From contig CP085828.1 in NCBI GenBank assembly GCA_020809705.1, forward strand, positions 6,634,001 through 6,698,000: a stretch of 64,000 nucleotides of DNA, read 5' to 3'. The notes below the pieces were generated by a model, which searched no databases, was not told the origin of the DNA, and was given only the letters and a program-made list of their open reading frames with translations. The stretch is from Calonectria ilicicola. Its lineage: Eukaryota; Ascomycota; Sordariomycetes; Hypocreales; Nectriaceae. Positions 1 to 11,014 of this stretch are shown here, piece after piece. The position numbers were made by a program, and so were the translations under genes. The number at the start of each line of letters is the position of its first letter. Position 1 is the stretch's first letter.

Positions 1-93
1 TGATGCCTCAGACATGGCAGATCTTGTGGCAGGAACCTCAATGGCACCCTCGGTGGAAACACCAAGGGCAGATTCGTCGAATGAAGGTGCCAT
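1..93 (-). CDS. 5' end of an unidentified gene, cut by the window edge
   Basis: Reading leftward from an ATG at 93-91, the frame stays open for 31 codons to the window edge (begins MAPSFDESALG, then small, Ser/Thr/Ala-rich residues). No domain is recognisable in this fragment. The segment to its right (about 100-400) looks like an ordinary promoter, which fits a gene transcribed leftward out of the window. It could also be a chance open frame; the rest of the gene is not visible. Confidence 0.45.
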   Translation of the reverse strand, partial: MAPSFDESALGVSTEGAIEVPATRSAMSEAS

Positions 94-1203
94 ATTGGAT
101 TATTGAATGAATAACAGATGAAAGAAGCTGGTGGTTTCGGTCTCCAAGGGCCTACGATAAAGAGCAAGAGAAAATGAGACAGGCAGGAGAGAGTATCCGA
201 GTAAGCTGCATGAGAAGCTTCAAGGCGGCGCTGAAGTGATATTTATCAACACTTCACGGCGAAAGCTGTTTTCCATCCTTATCTCTCTGTTGACAGCTTC
301 GGCCAGATCCCGCGTAGACGACGGTATCTAGCATTCAATGGGGCCCCATCTACAGTGGGGAGCTGATTGCGCGGAAGAACCAATACCTTTCCCTAGCGTC
401 GCCACGCCATGACGTTTGGCCAAACTCGACTCCGTTATACCCGCCGTATGCCACGGTGACGTGAGGCGCGGCTGGAAGCCCTAAGGGGATCCGCCGCCCC
501 TCTTGTCACAGAAGTTCAGGGATGGATGGCGACTACATGAACGCGACGGGGCTGAAGGGCTCGGAGCAGATGGATTCAAGGGGCTAAAGTCCCGAGAAGA
601 GGCCGGAAAAACACAGTAGCGGGCATTGCGATGGAGCTCGCATGGAACTCGCATGGAGCCGCATGGAGCCCGCTAAAGCGCACCGTTGGAGATGGATTGA
701 GCCGCATCAAGGTCGCCAACGGAGACGTTGACATCACGGTGCGCCCAAATGCCGCCCGGCTCCACCGATTGGTGGGGCCTGCAGAGCTATCTCCCCACCA
801 GTTCCACAGAACTTGTCGTCAGTGATAAATACGGTCGCCGCAGCGTTCGTTGGTCCGACACAGAACCCAGAACCGCCTGAAGCGCTGACGGTTATCACTT
901 TTCAAACCGAGTCAATTTTCGAAAACTCTTCGGCGTCTTGAAACGGCAAAGCGGGTACCGTATGGTGCCATGATGTAATGGTCCACATCGCTGTGCTGTC
1001 CCTGAATGCGCATCCATGGGCTATCAACCTCCGTCGCTGCGCACGGTGTGCAAATCAACATGCGATGATCACTGGAAATTCACTCAATTGCGCCTCGTAG
1101 ATGATAAAAACTCTGCCGTTTCTGCTCTGTAAAATCCACTTTGTATTTTATTTTTTCGTATTCACACTCTGCGTATTTTTCTGCCCCCCCAAATACAATC
1201 ACA
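94..1203. other. Intergenic region, divergent promoters
   Basis: No convincing gene. It separates the leftward partial gene from the rightward aldo/keto reductase and so probably holds both promoters. The middle part (about 400-800) is GC-rich and contains the short imperfect tandem repeat listed separately. A pyrimidine-rich stretch just before 1200 precedes the reductase start, as is common in fungal promoters. Confidence 0.5.
629..672. repeat. Imperfect tandem repeat, unit about 10-11 bp
   Basis: Four consecutive near-copies of the unit GCATGGAGCTC (variants GCATGGAACTC and GCATGGAGCC) lie head to tail. The number is visible directly. No function is apparent; it may be a small minisatellite in the promoter region. 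Confidence 0.6.
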
Positions 1204-2172
1204 ATGGCCACCGCATTCAACCAGTCCACTTTCACCTTGAACAACGGCGTCAAGATTCCCGCCCTAGGCTTTGGAACCTTTGCCAATGAGGGCGCTAAGG
1301 GAGAAACCTACAAGGCTGTTACTTGTGCTCTCAAAGTCGGTTACCGACACCTCGACTGCGCCTGGTTCTACCTCAACGAGGCTGAGGTTGGCGAGGCTGT
1401 AAGAGACTTCCTCAAGGAGAACCCACCCGTCAAGCGAGAGGATCTCTTCATCACCACCAAGGTGTGGAACCACCTTCACGAGCCCGAGGAGGTCAAGTGG
1501 TCGCTAGAGAACTCTCTTCAGAACTTTGGCCTCGACTACGTGGACCTCTTCCTTATTCACTGGCCCATCGCCGCCGAAAAGGAGAGCAACGGACAGCCCA
1601 AGATTGGTGCAGATGGAAAGTACGTCATCAAGAAGGAGCTTACTGAGGGCCCCGAACCTACATGGCGGGCCATGGAGGAGCTCCTCGAGCAGGGCAAGAC
1701 TCGTGCTATCGGTGTCTCTAATTGGACTATTCCTGGCCTGAAACAGCTGCTTGGATTTGCCAAGGTTAAGCCTCAAGTAAACCAGATTGAGGTCCACCCA
1801 TTCCTGCCCAACTATGAGCTGGTCAAGTTCTGCAAGGAAAACGACATCCTTCCCGAGGCATACTCTCCTTTGGGCTCGCAAGACCAGGTCCCCACAACCG
1901 GCGAAAAGGTTCGAACAAACAAGACCCTTAATGAGGTGGCAGACCGCAGTGGAAACACCCTTGCCCAAGTTCTTCTCAGCTGGGGCCTAAAGCGTGGCTA
2001 CGTGGTGTTGCCCAAGAGCTCTACGCCCTCACGAATCGAGAGCAACTTCCAGGTGCCTGACATCTCAGAGGAGGACTTCCAGGCAGTTGAGAAGGTTGCC
2101 GAGGGACGCCACACCCGATTCGTCAACATGAAGGACACTTTCGGCTACAACGTTTGGCCCGAGGAGGCTTAA
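1204..2172 (+). CDS. Aldo/keto reductase (aldose/glycerol reductase type)
   Basis: Single-exon gene of 322 residues, typical length for the aldo/keto reductase family of cytosolic NAD(P)H-dependent enzymes that reduce sugar and other aldehydes to alcohols. The catalytic tetrad is visible as Asp51 (in HLDCA), Tyr56, Lys86 (TTKVW) and His119 (LIHWP). The C-terminal cofactor region carries LPKSS around residue 280, which normally contacts the NADP phosphate. The start at 1204 (context ACAATGGCC) was chosen over an in-frame start 21 codons upstream because the reductase fold begins with the FTLNNGVKIPALGFGT segment and the upstream extension is pyrimidine-tract leader. Exact substrate cannot be told; glycerol dehydrogenase/D-glyceraldehyde reductase or xylose reductase relatives are the nearest types. 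Confidence 0.93.
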   Translation: MATAFNQSTFTLNNGVKIPALGFGTFANEGAKGETYKAVTCALKVGYRHLDCAWFYLNEAEVGEAVRDFLKENPPVKREDLFITTKVWNHLHEPEEVKWSLENSLQNFGLDYVDLFLIHWPIAAEKESNGQPKIGADGKYVIKKELTEGPEPTWRAMEELLEQGKTRAIGVSNWTIPGLKQLLGFAKVKPQVNQIEVHPFLPNYELVKFCKENDILPEAYSPLGSQDQVPTTGEKVRTNKTLNEVADRSGNTLAQVLLSWGLKRGYVVLPKSSTPSRIESNFQVPDISEEDFQAVEKVAEGRHTRFVNMKDTFGYNVWPEEA

Positions 2173-5100
2173 ATATTTTTTTGATTCTTGTTTTACAGCG
2201 AGCGAGGGCCACTAAGCCGCGCAATGGAATTTTTATGAGTTAAAATGGGTTACGGATACACGGAGCTTTAGAATCAGGCTTTGAAATAGATTTGAAATGA
2301 TAGACTACTTCTGGATCCAATATTTTGGATTATCACAGCCATGTTCTTGAACTTAATCTCCTTCAGTTGATGATCCTTGTTTTAGAGATCGGCATGCATT
2401 AACAGTTTCAAAATTCTACGGCGATCAATAGAATGAAGAGTGAGGCGTTTCTAAAAACGGCACAACCTAGTTATTGACAGCCTCACCTTGCGATTGCGGC
2501 ACAGAGACCCACCGGTAAACCAAACCCGATAACATCCGTCGCTAATTAGACCATGATACAACGCCAAGAGAAATAGACTAAGAAGATTCTTTGAACAATT
2601 AAGCCTCGGTGATCCCAGACTCCGCCAGTCAATTTCCCAATGCAATACCCAAATGCTATGACTTTCCAGATCTCGAATGCTTCAAACTTTATGGGCGACC
2701 CGATTCTCGGATGCATTAATATTACTCCCAGCCAGAGTTGATTTTTGTCGATCCCATTCTATAAAGCTTGCTTTGACAGCTTCTTGTTGTTGCTTGACAC
2801 TCCGGCGGAATCGATCATCCATGTCGCGCAACTCTTGCACGATTAATTCAAATTCACTATCCATATTCCTACACTATATTAGTCAAATCAATCAGATCTA
2901 GGAGTGAGTCAAACCATACACTTTATTGTTTTCGCAACCGGTATTTATAGCCGACATGCCGACTTGGACGGTCCGGCACCGTTCTTGGCCATCCACCAAA
3001 ACAATTAGATTTCAAAGTCTCAGGGTCAGAAGACGGTTTTCAACATGGCAATTTGGAAGGCCAATCGATTATATAAAAGTGGCTTGGTTGACGGCTGGTT
3101 TCGCGGAGGTTTCACGGCAGGTTCGGCGCAAAGGTCTGGACCGCGTTCTAGACTAAATACATCAGTTCATTTCGACAGCCACAGTGCTAACTAATAACCC
3201 AACTTCGGCTTAATCCTATTTGTCCGCTGTTGTCACGTGCAGCATACCATTGATGCATCTTCATAAACTTTGATTCGTATCACTTTAGGCCTGTACCCGA
3301 GACAAGGGCATCCTTCACCCACCATACAACGGAATTAAGTCATTGGCCAATCACCACCATACTCCTACTTTAAAACACCGCTTGGAGCTGCTCGTTTTTT
3401 TTTCGGTTGTCTATGATACCTTCAAATTGGTCAGATGGGCGAGTTAGTGCGGCTGAGAATTCGACTAAACCGGAGCAAAAGCACCGTTGATCACATGCCG
3501 CAAAACCTTAAGAAGGGAACTATGACGCGCAGCTTGTCACGAATTCGGTCATGCAAGTTTTTACTGTTACCAAATGTAGTAACAGAGTCATAATTGGATA
3601 TCGGTGGCGCGTTTCAAGTAGCCACAAACGGGTTAAGGGCACACGAGACAAATCTTGGCGTTTCTCCTAAACCCACAAGCAACGGAACCGGCACCAGGAA
3701 CACGCCTTGTTCTCCGATTATTAATCTCCTCCAGCTCACTCCGTGTCATTAACTAGTTCATTGACATGACCAGTGACAGCTTGTGAGGGAACAATGTACA
3801 AGATAGAAGAGAAACAGGCTTCAAAGCAAGACAAGAAAGAGACACTTGATAAATTTCGATAATCTATCATAAAATCAGATGGCGCTTGACACGGCCGCTG
3901 ATCATAGCCAAGTATAGATCTTAATTTTTATGCAATAGCGGTCTGCTTTTTAATTACCCATGTTCAATTCTCCTTTCAGAAGCAGCCCAACTACATAAAT
4001 ACTTGATAGACTGGCCAGTCAATCGTCGAAATCAGTATGACTCAGCGTAATAACAAGACAATGGGAGATCGGAATCTGAGTAACATAGACTAGCTGATAA
4101 TAACTACAGCTTTGTGGGCATCTTTGTCGATATATTCCTTGTGTTCTTCAACCAAGATACAAAACACGGTAGCAACCTTCCTACAACATGCCTGCTACTC
4201 ATCTACCAAGTCTTGTTAAAAACATCAAATGCAGCGATAGTAAATAGTGAATATTCGTCTAAATACTTATTTTTGTAATATTGGAGCCTACCAGGGGTCT
4301 CTTTTTGCACGTCATCAGTGATGAATCTGATCAGAATGCCGCTTTCGAAAACTTTGAACTGTCTGAGACTGTCAAATTATGAGCATGGCCTGTGGTATAG
4401 GGTGAGAAGAATGTGTTCTGGTCAAAGCGAAATGTTCGGTTGACTAATCCTTTGCTTGGACTGCTATGCGCGCAATGACCATTGAAGAAAATTTGGGATT
4501 TTAATGGGGGTAGTTTAGTCAATTGATTATTTTGGTGGTAGTCATGGAATTTTCGAGAAATCCCTCTTTTTATCAAGGTATGGTATGCCCTAGCTCATGA
4601 ATGATTTCGTCGGTGGCGGGGGCTGTACACAAATACTACAACGACCAATTTGATGCAATCTTGGAATTTTGAACTTGTTTAGTGTTTAGATAATGATGAC
4701 ATATAGATGCTACTGTTATCTTTCTCTTGACACGTCTGAGCTACATGAGGGGCGATGACGAATGTAGTGTTGGCCACATTCTCAGCACTGGCCTTTTTGA
4801 GAAATTTCTAGTTGAGAGTGCGAAGAGGGTAGTCTAGTATGCTGGCTTTCTGGCCAACAATGTTGGCTTGAAAGGCGCTACTCCACATTGCCACGATATG
4901 ATGGTGGTGAGTTGTGAAAGAGGGGACAAAGAATTTACCGCGCTGTGGTTGGCTAGCATTGGGGTACATGTGGAAGCCGTGCAAAGTTATGCATAAGGGC
5001 GTTTCAATCCATGTACAATTTTCGGATGGAAATGTTCCGATTCACTCTGGATCAACACCTCACAGAGTGTTTGATAGCCCATCCTTGGTGCAAAGGGAAA

Positions 5101-5921
5101 CGGTGAAGCTGAGCTTGGCCGGAACCACCGGCCTGGACCGGGGCTGGGGGGCGAAAAGACGGTGTTGAAGTGTGCTAAACCAAGACCGCCAGCCCCCTGA
5201 AAAAGCCTGGCGCCTTGTGAGGGGGCGCCCTGGGGATTAGTAATTAGGGTGGGCTAGGCCCTGGCGATCAGGGCGACCCCGCGGTTGCACGGGTGAATGG
5301 GGTAAATTATCGGGTGATGGCCTACGGCGTAGAGATATATGTAGATAGTTATTCGACGTTTATAGGCCTCGCCCTCTTGCTTGAGGCCTTCCAAGGGACA
5401 TTTGCCCTCACCGTAACAAATGGGCTTCCTTCACCAGGCGTAACGAACGTGGACCGTCGTCCGCCTCACCGAACCAATGCGCCCCACAGCGACTTAAGGG
5501 AGTCACAAATGGAGTGGCGGTGAGCGGGTCAGTGTTTGACAGCGCCCATTTATGCGACAACACATTTGCAGCCCGCCTCCATAGGGCTTTGTAGGCCTCC
5601 ATTGGCTCTAAGATCAACCACGTGACGTCGTCAATCGCCAGACCGTTCACAAGCCCAATCTCTACCTGACGCGCTCCCCCGCGAATCAACGTAAATTGAG
5701 TGAATGCTAAAGACCGTCTGAGCCGTCCCAGTACAGGAGCCAGCGTTTCCCTCCTTTCCCCTGCAGTTACAGAACGGAAAGCAGCCCAACACGCCTGGCT
5801 GTTTTGGGCTCGGGGACCATCTTCCCCTCCAGACGTGCCCGCTTTGCTCTTGCTCATACTTGAGCACTCGACCCTCGTTTCAAACAACGACCAAAAAAAT
5901 CCTCCACCTCAAATCAGCATC
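2173..5921. other. Long gene-poor stretch
   Basis: About 3.7 kb with only one weak coding signal (2682-2864, minus). Most of it is AT-rich with short open frames in all directions. From about 5100 to 5700 it turns GC-rich and is the probable promoter of the gene at 5922; open frames on both strands there look compositional rather than coding. A CGGTCCGG site lies at 2969-2976. No transposon ends or long repeats were recognised. Confidence 0.5.
2682..2864 (-). CDS. Possible small gene or gene relic (charged, helical)
   Basis: A 60-codon frame from ATG at 2864 encodes a charged, probably helical peptide (starts MDSEFELIVQELRDMDDRF, Gln-rich middle). It ends at TGA, but the same frame then continues open to 2451, so it may be the first exon of a longer gene, a gene with a nonsense mutation, or a relic. 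Codon use looks more gene-like than its surroundings. No family recognised. Confidence 0.22.
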   Translation of the reverse strand: MDSEFELIVQELRDMDDRFRRSVKQQQEAVKASFIEWDRQKSTLAGSNINASENRVAHKV

Positions 5922-7169
5922 ATGGAGGTGATTACTCGCATTCTCAACAACGACAAGCTCAAGGAAAAAGTTGCGCAGGTGGCCGCCGAGCGCGGCGTGC
6001 AGTCCCTGCCGATCGTGAGGACTATCCAGGCCGTCCAGACCATTTTTGAAGTGGGCACCAACGTCACCAAGCTTATTACGAAAGCCACCGATGCAGCAGA
6101 TACAACCCAGAGGCTCATTCCGGAAGTCCAGAGATTTATCCCAGAAATCCAGGTCTTGGCTCAGTCCCTCTGCGACAATGCCAAGGTCATTGGATTATTC
6201 AGCACCAGCGCCACCACCATCGGCATCGGTGTTAACATGGTGCAGACGTACCAGGGAATCCAGGCCCTTCAGCTTATAGCCGCCAAGCTTGAGGGTATCC
6301 AATCCCAACTTGCCGCCCAAACTGCCTTAATGGCGCAGAAGGAATTCCCCCAGTATGTCTACGACATGGTTGGAGAGCGACTCAACCAGACCCTCGACGA
6401 CCCGAGCTGCGACCACTGGTTCTTTCTCTACCACCCAGATAACGACTGGTATCCCAAATTTTACCATCTCTTGGAGAAGAGACCTCTCGGAAAGAGATTC
6501 TGCGGCTACACCAACCAGATCGACACAATCTTTCTATTCATGTTGGCCGCACGAAAACAAATCGACAAACACAACCTGCGGGCCCAAGAGAAGGGCAAGA
6601 AATGGCGTCATGTCAGACTGCATCTCCTGGTTCCAGCCTATCAGCCCATTTTGATCGCCGAGGCACTTAAAATTCCTGAGGAAATTGGTGACTTTGTTAT
6701 CGAAGGCCGCATCAACAGCAACAAGCCCTTTGTCTGGCTCAACTTGCCAGAGGAGCAGAGAAACTATGTCATGGATATTGGCGAGTGGATCCCACCCAGC
6801 CCTTCGTGGTGGGACTGGGCTATGTCAAAGATCGGAGTAAATGAGGAGCAACTTTCGCTGAAGGCACCCAGAGTCATTGGCACTAGGCAGAATTTCGGAG
6901 ATCCCTCTGACAGCGAAGAAGAGAGAGGTATTGAAGAGGAAGCTGTTGAGACAATTATGGCAGCAACTGAAGGCAACAGTGAAAAAGCTTTGAGTCGAAT
7001 CGGGATTGTTGACGCGGAGCCCGATGCTGACACAAGGAACTCGGCCACACCGATTAACCATCGCCGACGCATCAAGAAGTCGCGGCCCAAGGGGGGATCC
7101 AACGGCAACGAGTCCAGCTCCTCCTCTCATCGCGACCGAAAATCGAAAAAATCAAGCCGGCTCTTTTGA
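5922..7169 (+). CDS. Unknown protein with hydrophobic middle and basic tail
   Basis: Intronless gene of 415 residues starting MEVITRILNN. This start (context CATCATGGAG) follows a pyrimidine/adenine-rich leader; an in-frame upstream ATG would add 74 residues of GC-rich promoter translation and is less likely. Residues about 80-110 form a hydrophobic stretch that could be membrane-associated, followed by a mixed alpha region with WFFLYHPDNDWYPKF and many Trp/Tyr. After about residue 330 comes an acidic segment (SDSEEERGIEEE) and then a Lys/Arg/Ser-rich tail that could serve as a nuclear signal. I do not recognise a characterised family. It lies next to a HET-domain gene, a common setting for fungal self/non-self genes, but that link is inference only. 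Confidence 0.75.
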   Translation: MEVITRILNNDKLKEKVAQVAAERGVQSLPIVRTIQAVQTIFEVGTNVTKLITKATDAADTTQRLIPEVQRFIPEIQVLAQSLCDNAKVIGLFSTSATTIGIGVNMVQTYQGIQALQLIAAKLEGIQSQLAAQTALMAQKEFPQYVYDMVGERLNQTLDDPSCDHWFFLYHPDNDWYPKFYHLLEKRPLGKRFCGYTNQIDTIFLFMLAARKQIDKHNLRAQEKGKKWRHVRLHLLVPAYQPILIAEALKIPEEIGDFVIEGRINSNKPFVWLNLPEEQRNYVMDIGEWIPPSPSWWDWAMSKIGVNEEQLSLKAPRVIGTRQNFGDPSDSEEERGIEEEAVETIMAATEGNSEKALSRIGIVDAEPDADTRNSATPINHRRRIKKSRPKGGSNGNESSSSSHRDRKSKKSSRLF

Positions 7170-7503
7170 TAAGGCCGGCACAACTCAACTACAGCACGCA
7201 ATGAACAGTTTTTCCACGGCCCACGTGTTTGGTGGGGTCCGCATCAAGAATGAAACGATACCTCTTTATTATTTTGCAATTTAAACAACATATCAAGCGT
7301 TCGGTTTTGCATGATTAGATATTTGCTCTCAGTTTTACGTCATGACATAAAGAATAAAAATATCTCATTTTGTCATCTCATCAATTGTCCATGAATTGTG
7401 CACACCAACACCAGATTAATCATTCGCTCCAGTCTCAAATGGAAATCGATAAACTATGCGGACGAGAAATCCACGACAATGAGGCTCTTCGTGGTGATTG
7501 TAA

Positions 7504-9743
7504 TCAAACAAGTCGAAAAGTCTCTAATTTTACCCCTCGCTCACAGAGGGCCTCGGGCAACATCCTTGGATCTGAGTTTATAATATCACCAGTAACTTTG
7601 TTTCGAAAATACGCAAACCATCGTGGATCATCTGTTGAGCGATCTTTGTCCAATTTCTCCCACTCGGGAGGCAGAGGAGGCAGGCGTGGATCCTCAGTCG
7701 TCAAGTCGTTTGTCACTGTGTTATAGAAATGCAGTGTTGAATGCCCTGTGGCATCACGGTAAAATTCAAACCTCCACGGCTTGGGAAGGTCGCCTATTAA
7801 AGCCTCACCATTTTTTGCACCATGAATGAGGCAGGGACCCAATAATTTGAACCCAATATCCAATGGCAAACGGCGCAACACCACAGGCAAGTGACACCCA
7901 AGAAAGAAGCATATGATGTCATCTACGGAAACAGGCTTAGCATACGTTCCGGACTAAGACTAATTCACTCACCTGGTTCTGTCTGTGCTGGGGCTAGTCC
8001 GAGGCGCCCATCACTCGTCATAATGAAGGACAAGTTACGAAGGGACGCTACGCGGACTTCTGGTAACTGTTCCAAGGCAATACCTCCCGTCTTTAATCCT
8101 AGTAGATATTTCTCTCGCAACTCCCAGAGACTAGGGTATGATAAATTTGTTGGGTAAAGCTCGCGCGTGCCATTAACAAGGATAAGATCCAAAAATGGTA
8201 GCAGTAAAGTATTGTCGGACTTTTGCTTTTGCTCTCCGCCTAAAGAGCTATGGTGTTGCCAGACTGGGAATATCTTTCCGCTGGTTCCCTCAATGACCGA
8301 ATCTGCATGGGCTACTTTTCCCATACACACACCCCTCACTTCTAGCACGTCCGAGTCCGTTAACTCAAAACATGCTCGTGACATACCAGCCGCTGGCCCA
8401 AAAAATGTAGCTTGTAAAAAATTATCAATCCCATTTGACCAATCAGGTACCCACGATGGAAATTCCCACGATGAGGCTTTTTGATTTATATGAGAAAGCA
8501 GATCAAGACGCTGCTCGAGAGCACAAGAAGCAAGAAAAGCGTCTTTATACACATCAACAACAGGCTTTGTGTGTTGAGGCACAATATCTTGCGCAAGTCG
8601 AGGGGATATGAGACTTCTAATTCCGTACAATTTATCTCTAGGGTTCGTGCAACTGCGCTTCCTGCTCATCAAGATTAATCGGAAGAATTCGCCAAGATAA
8701 CGAGGGCTACATAGCTCTCTGACGTTATCTATATGATTTGTCAGCCTTTTTGCGGCTGATGGATTTTCCCGAAGAGTGATGATAGCTCGTCTAAATAAGT
8801 TCCAAGGCAGTGTATCTAAACTACACTGCACTATCGCAAAGCGTGCTAGGCGGGCCTCCTGGTTCACCCAAACCCGCCCAAAGTATGGACGGGAGAGAAG
8901 TGCTTTTATAGAAGCCCACGATTCGTCGCTAAAAGGCAAGATAAATTTAGGGCTGCTCCATTGGGGATTATCTGCATCAGGGGACGGATAATAGCCGTCT
9001 GCTGTGTGCTCAACTTGCTGGCCAAGATATCGCAGCTTGTTGAGAGACAGTTCACTTGAGTCTGATTTTGGCCCGATCCAGATCACAACATGATGAGCTT
9101 TGCGATAAATATCTCCCATGAGAATTAGTTGGCGATCCACTTCTGCGTGATCCTTTTGATTGATACAGATAGCATCGATCCACAAGGTACGGGTCTCATC
9201 TAGGCGACGGCAATGTCGCAGTACTTCGGCGAGATTGGGACGGACTCGAAGACATAGCTGCGACTCAGAATGTGAGTCAAATCCTTCTGGTAAAACATAC
9301 AAAGGCTCCGAGCTAGTTTCATTGCCCCAAGTATACGACAGTGCCTCGTATTCAAGATTGTGTTCATCCTGCGGGTTCCCTGGAAAACCCGCATATCGTT
9401 TGGGATCAAAAGATGGATTAGGGTGCATCCAAGAAGTTGAAGACGAACTTTTACAAATGAATAGATATCGACCTTCGATTGTTTCTCGTACACCCCAGTC
9501 GCTTGGTAAGGTTTGTTCGAGTTCCTTGAGAGTCAAGCGATCTGGATTGCTCGGGTTTGAGAGAGCGGTAATCATGAACGGCACATGAATGATGTTGATA
9601 AATAAATCATCATGGAATTTCCCCGGAAATAATTTTATAAGCCGTATTTCTGCACATTTTGGGCTCATAGGTGTGTAATTGAAAGGTATGTCTCGTAATG
9701 CGGTCATAGCAGTGGATATATGTTCAAGAGAAACAAGCCTCAA
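7504..9743 (-). CDS. HET-domain (heterokaryon incompatibility) protein
   Basis: Two exons, 9743-7973 and 7922-7504, joined across a 50-nt intron (GTGAGT donor, TAG acceptor); the join reads EPG-DDIICFFLG, restoring the frame, and gives 729 residues. The HET domain of filamentous ascomycetes is clear: YEALSYTWG, then LRVRPNLAEVLRHCR, the LWIDAICINQ core and the RQLILMGDIYRKAHHVVIWIG segment, all between about residues 135 and 230. HET proteins trigger incompatibility or programmed cell death on contact with a non-matching partner, and many in fungal genomes have no known partner. Downstream residues carry the usual family features PRDKLYG and FPSWVPDWS. Which allorecognition system, if any, it serves cannot be told from sequence. 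Confidence 0.9.
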
Positions 9744-11014
9744 TTACACTACCGTTCCCTATTGATGGGGTGCCGTTGGGTTTAATTTTACCGTGGCTAG
9801 AATATTAGAATATATTACAGTCCGACAGTCGGTCGTGATAAAGTAATAAAGCATGGTAATCCACTCCTTGATGTAACGCGGCATTTTATCTTGCGGGGAA
9901 ACTTGAATGTAACCTTTCGCACTTCTGCCTATGATCACATGACTGATTGCACAGTCTGCCTCTTCTATCAAGATCTGAGTCGAATTAGAAGGAGAAGAAT
10001 TCCAAATTCTGGTATTGACTTTAAGCCTTGTTAATCGGGCGGAATTGAACTCAGCAAGCAAGTTGACGGGGATGCTAGTCCCCCCAAAATTCATCCAAGC
10101 ACTGTGCTTGATGGTTGGTTTGTCAAGTAAATTTGATAGCTAAAAATGCCCACCGAGCGGGGAATAGAGATATCCCCATCACCGCGTAATCGGAATCGGA
10201 GAACCATTCCCAAACAGAGTACAAGTGTCAGCGCAACCCTGGGACTTACTTATTTCTAAGGGGGATGCACCGCCTAATTAGCGGGACCTTGATTATAGAT
10301 CTAAGCGATGGCAGATACGGATCTCCTAAATTAATGTTGGATAATAATTTATGCCTGCTTATGTGGCTTATACATAAGAACTAGTCGAAAGGGTTCATAT
10401 GCTTGGAGCGCGCCCTCGGAAAATCATTCATCGGCCCTGGCGATTAATCCTCGGACATTTATATTCTCCGACAACTAGAAAATGAAATCTAAAAAGTGAA
10501 ATAATGAATCGCCAAGAATTTGTAAATCTCATTTATCTGAAAACCTACGCGTTCGCACCGACTCGTCGCTTTCGGCTATCTTGGCTAGGGATAGCCGGGC
10601 TGTGGGGATAGCCTCAAACACAAGTGGGGATACGAATACGAGCCAGAATCCGAACACGCCTTCGCTCGGATTTGAGAAACAGGGAGGCCAATTGCCAGAG
10701 AACCACTCGCATCTGGTTGATCTTGATGCGTAATCGGCTATTGAAAGATCTTATTGGCCCATTGAAAGCAGAAGTTGAACAATATGCGCGCGGTCGGCTG
10801 CGGGCATGAGACACGGAAGAGATTGGAGAGAATACGCACAGCGGCTTGGCGTAGATGAGCCAACAATTAGGGGAGCTGGAGGTTGGATGTTGGTTGCTTA
10901 CCGCTCGAGAAAACAACTGGAGCTTATTTAAATATTGGGCTTTTTCCCGTACCATCTCTCTTTGTGTATCCCTCGACATCCAAACACTGGGACTTCGCTT
11001 CAGAAGAAGCCACG
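9744..11014. other. Intergenic region between divergent HET and CYP51 genes
   Basis: No supportable gene. Upstream frames at 9759-10094 (minus) and 10614-10979 lack family features. The right part (10600-11014) is probably the CYP51 promoter. I looked there for tandem duplications like those linked to azole resistance in other moulds and saw none. Confidence 0.5.

Noticed and set aside
5408..5887. Minus-strand open frame of 159 codons before the gene at 5922
   Set aside because: It lies in the GC-rich promoter and leader, has no recognisable motif, and overlaps the upstream extension of the opposite frame; composition explains it.
9759..10094. Minus-strand frame of 111 codons behind the HET gene start
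   Set aside because: No family features and no splice sites linking it convincingly to the HET gene.
10614..10979. Open frames on both strands in the CYP51 promoter
   Set aside because: Low-complexity Arg-rich translation in both directions, typical of shadow frames.
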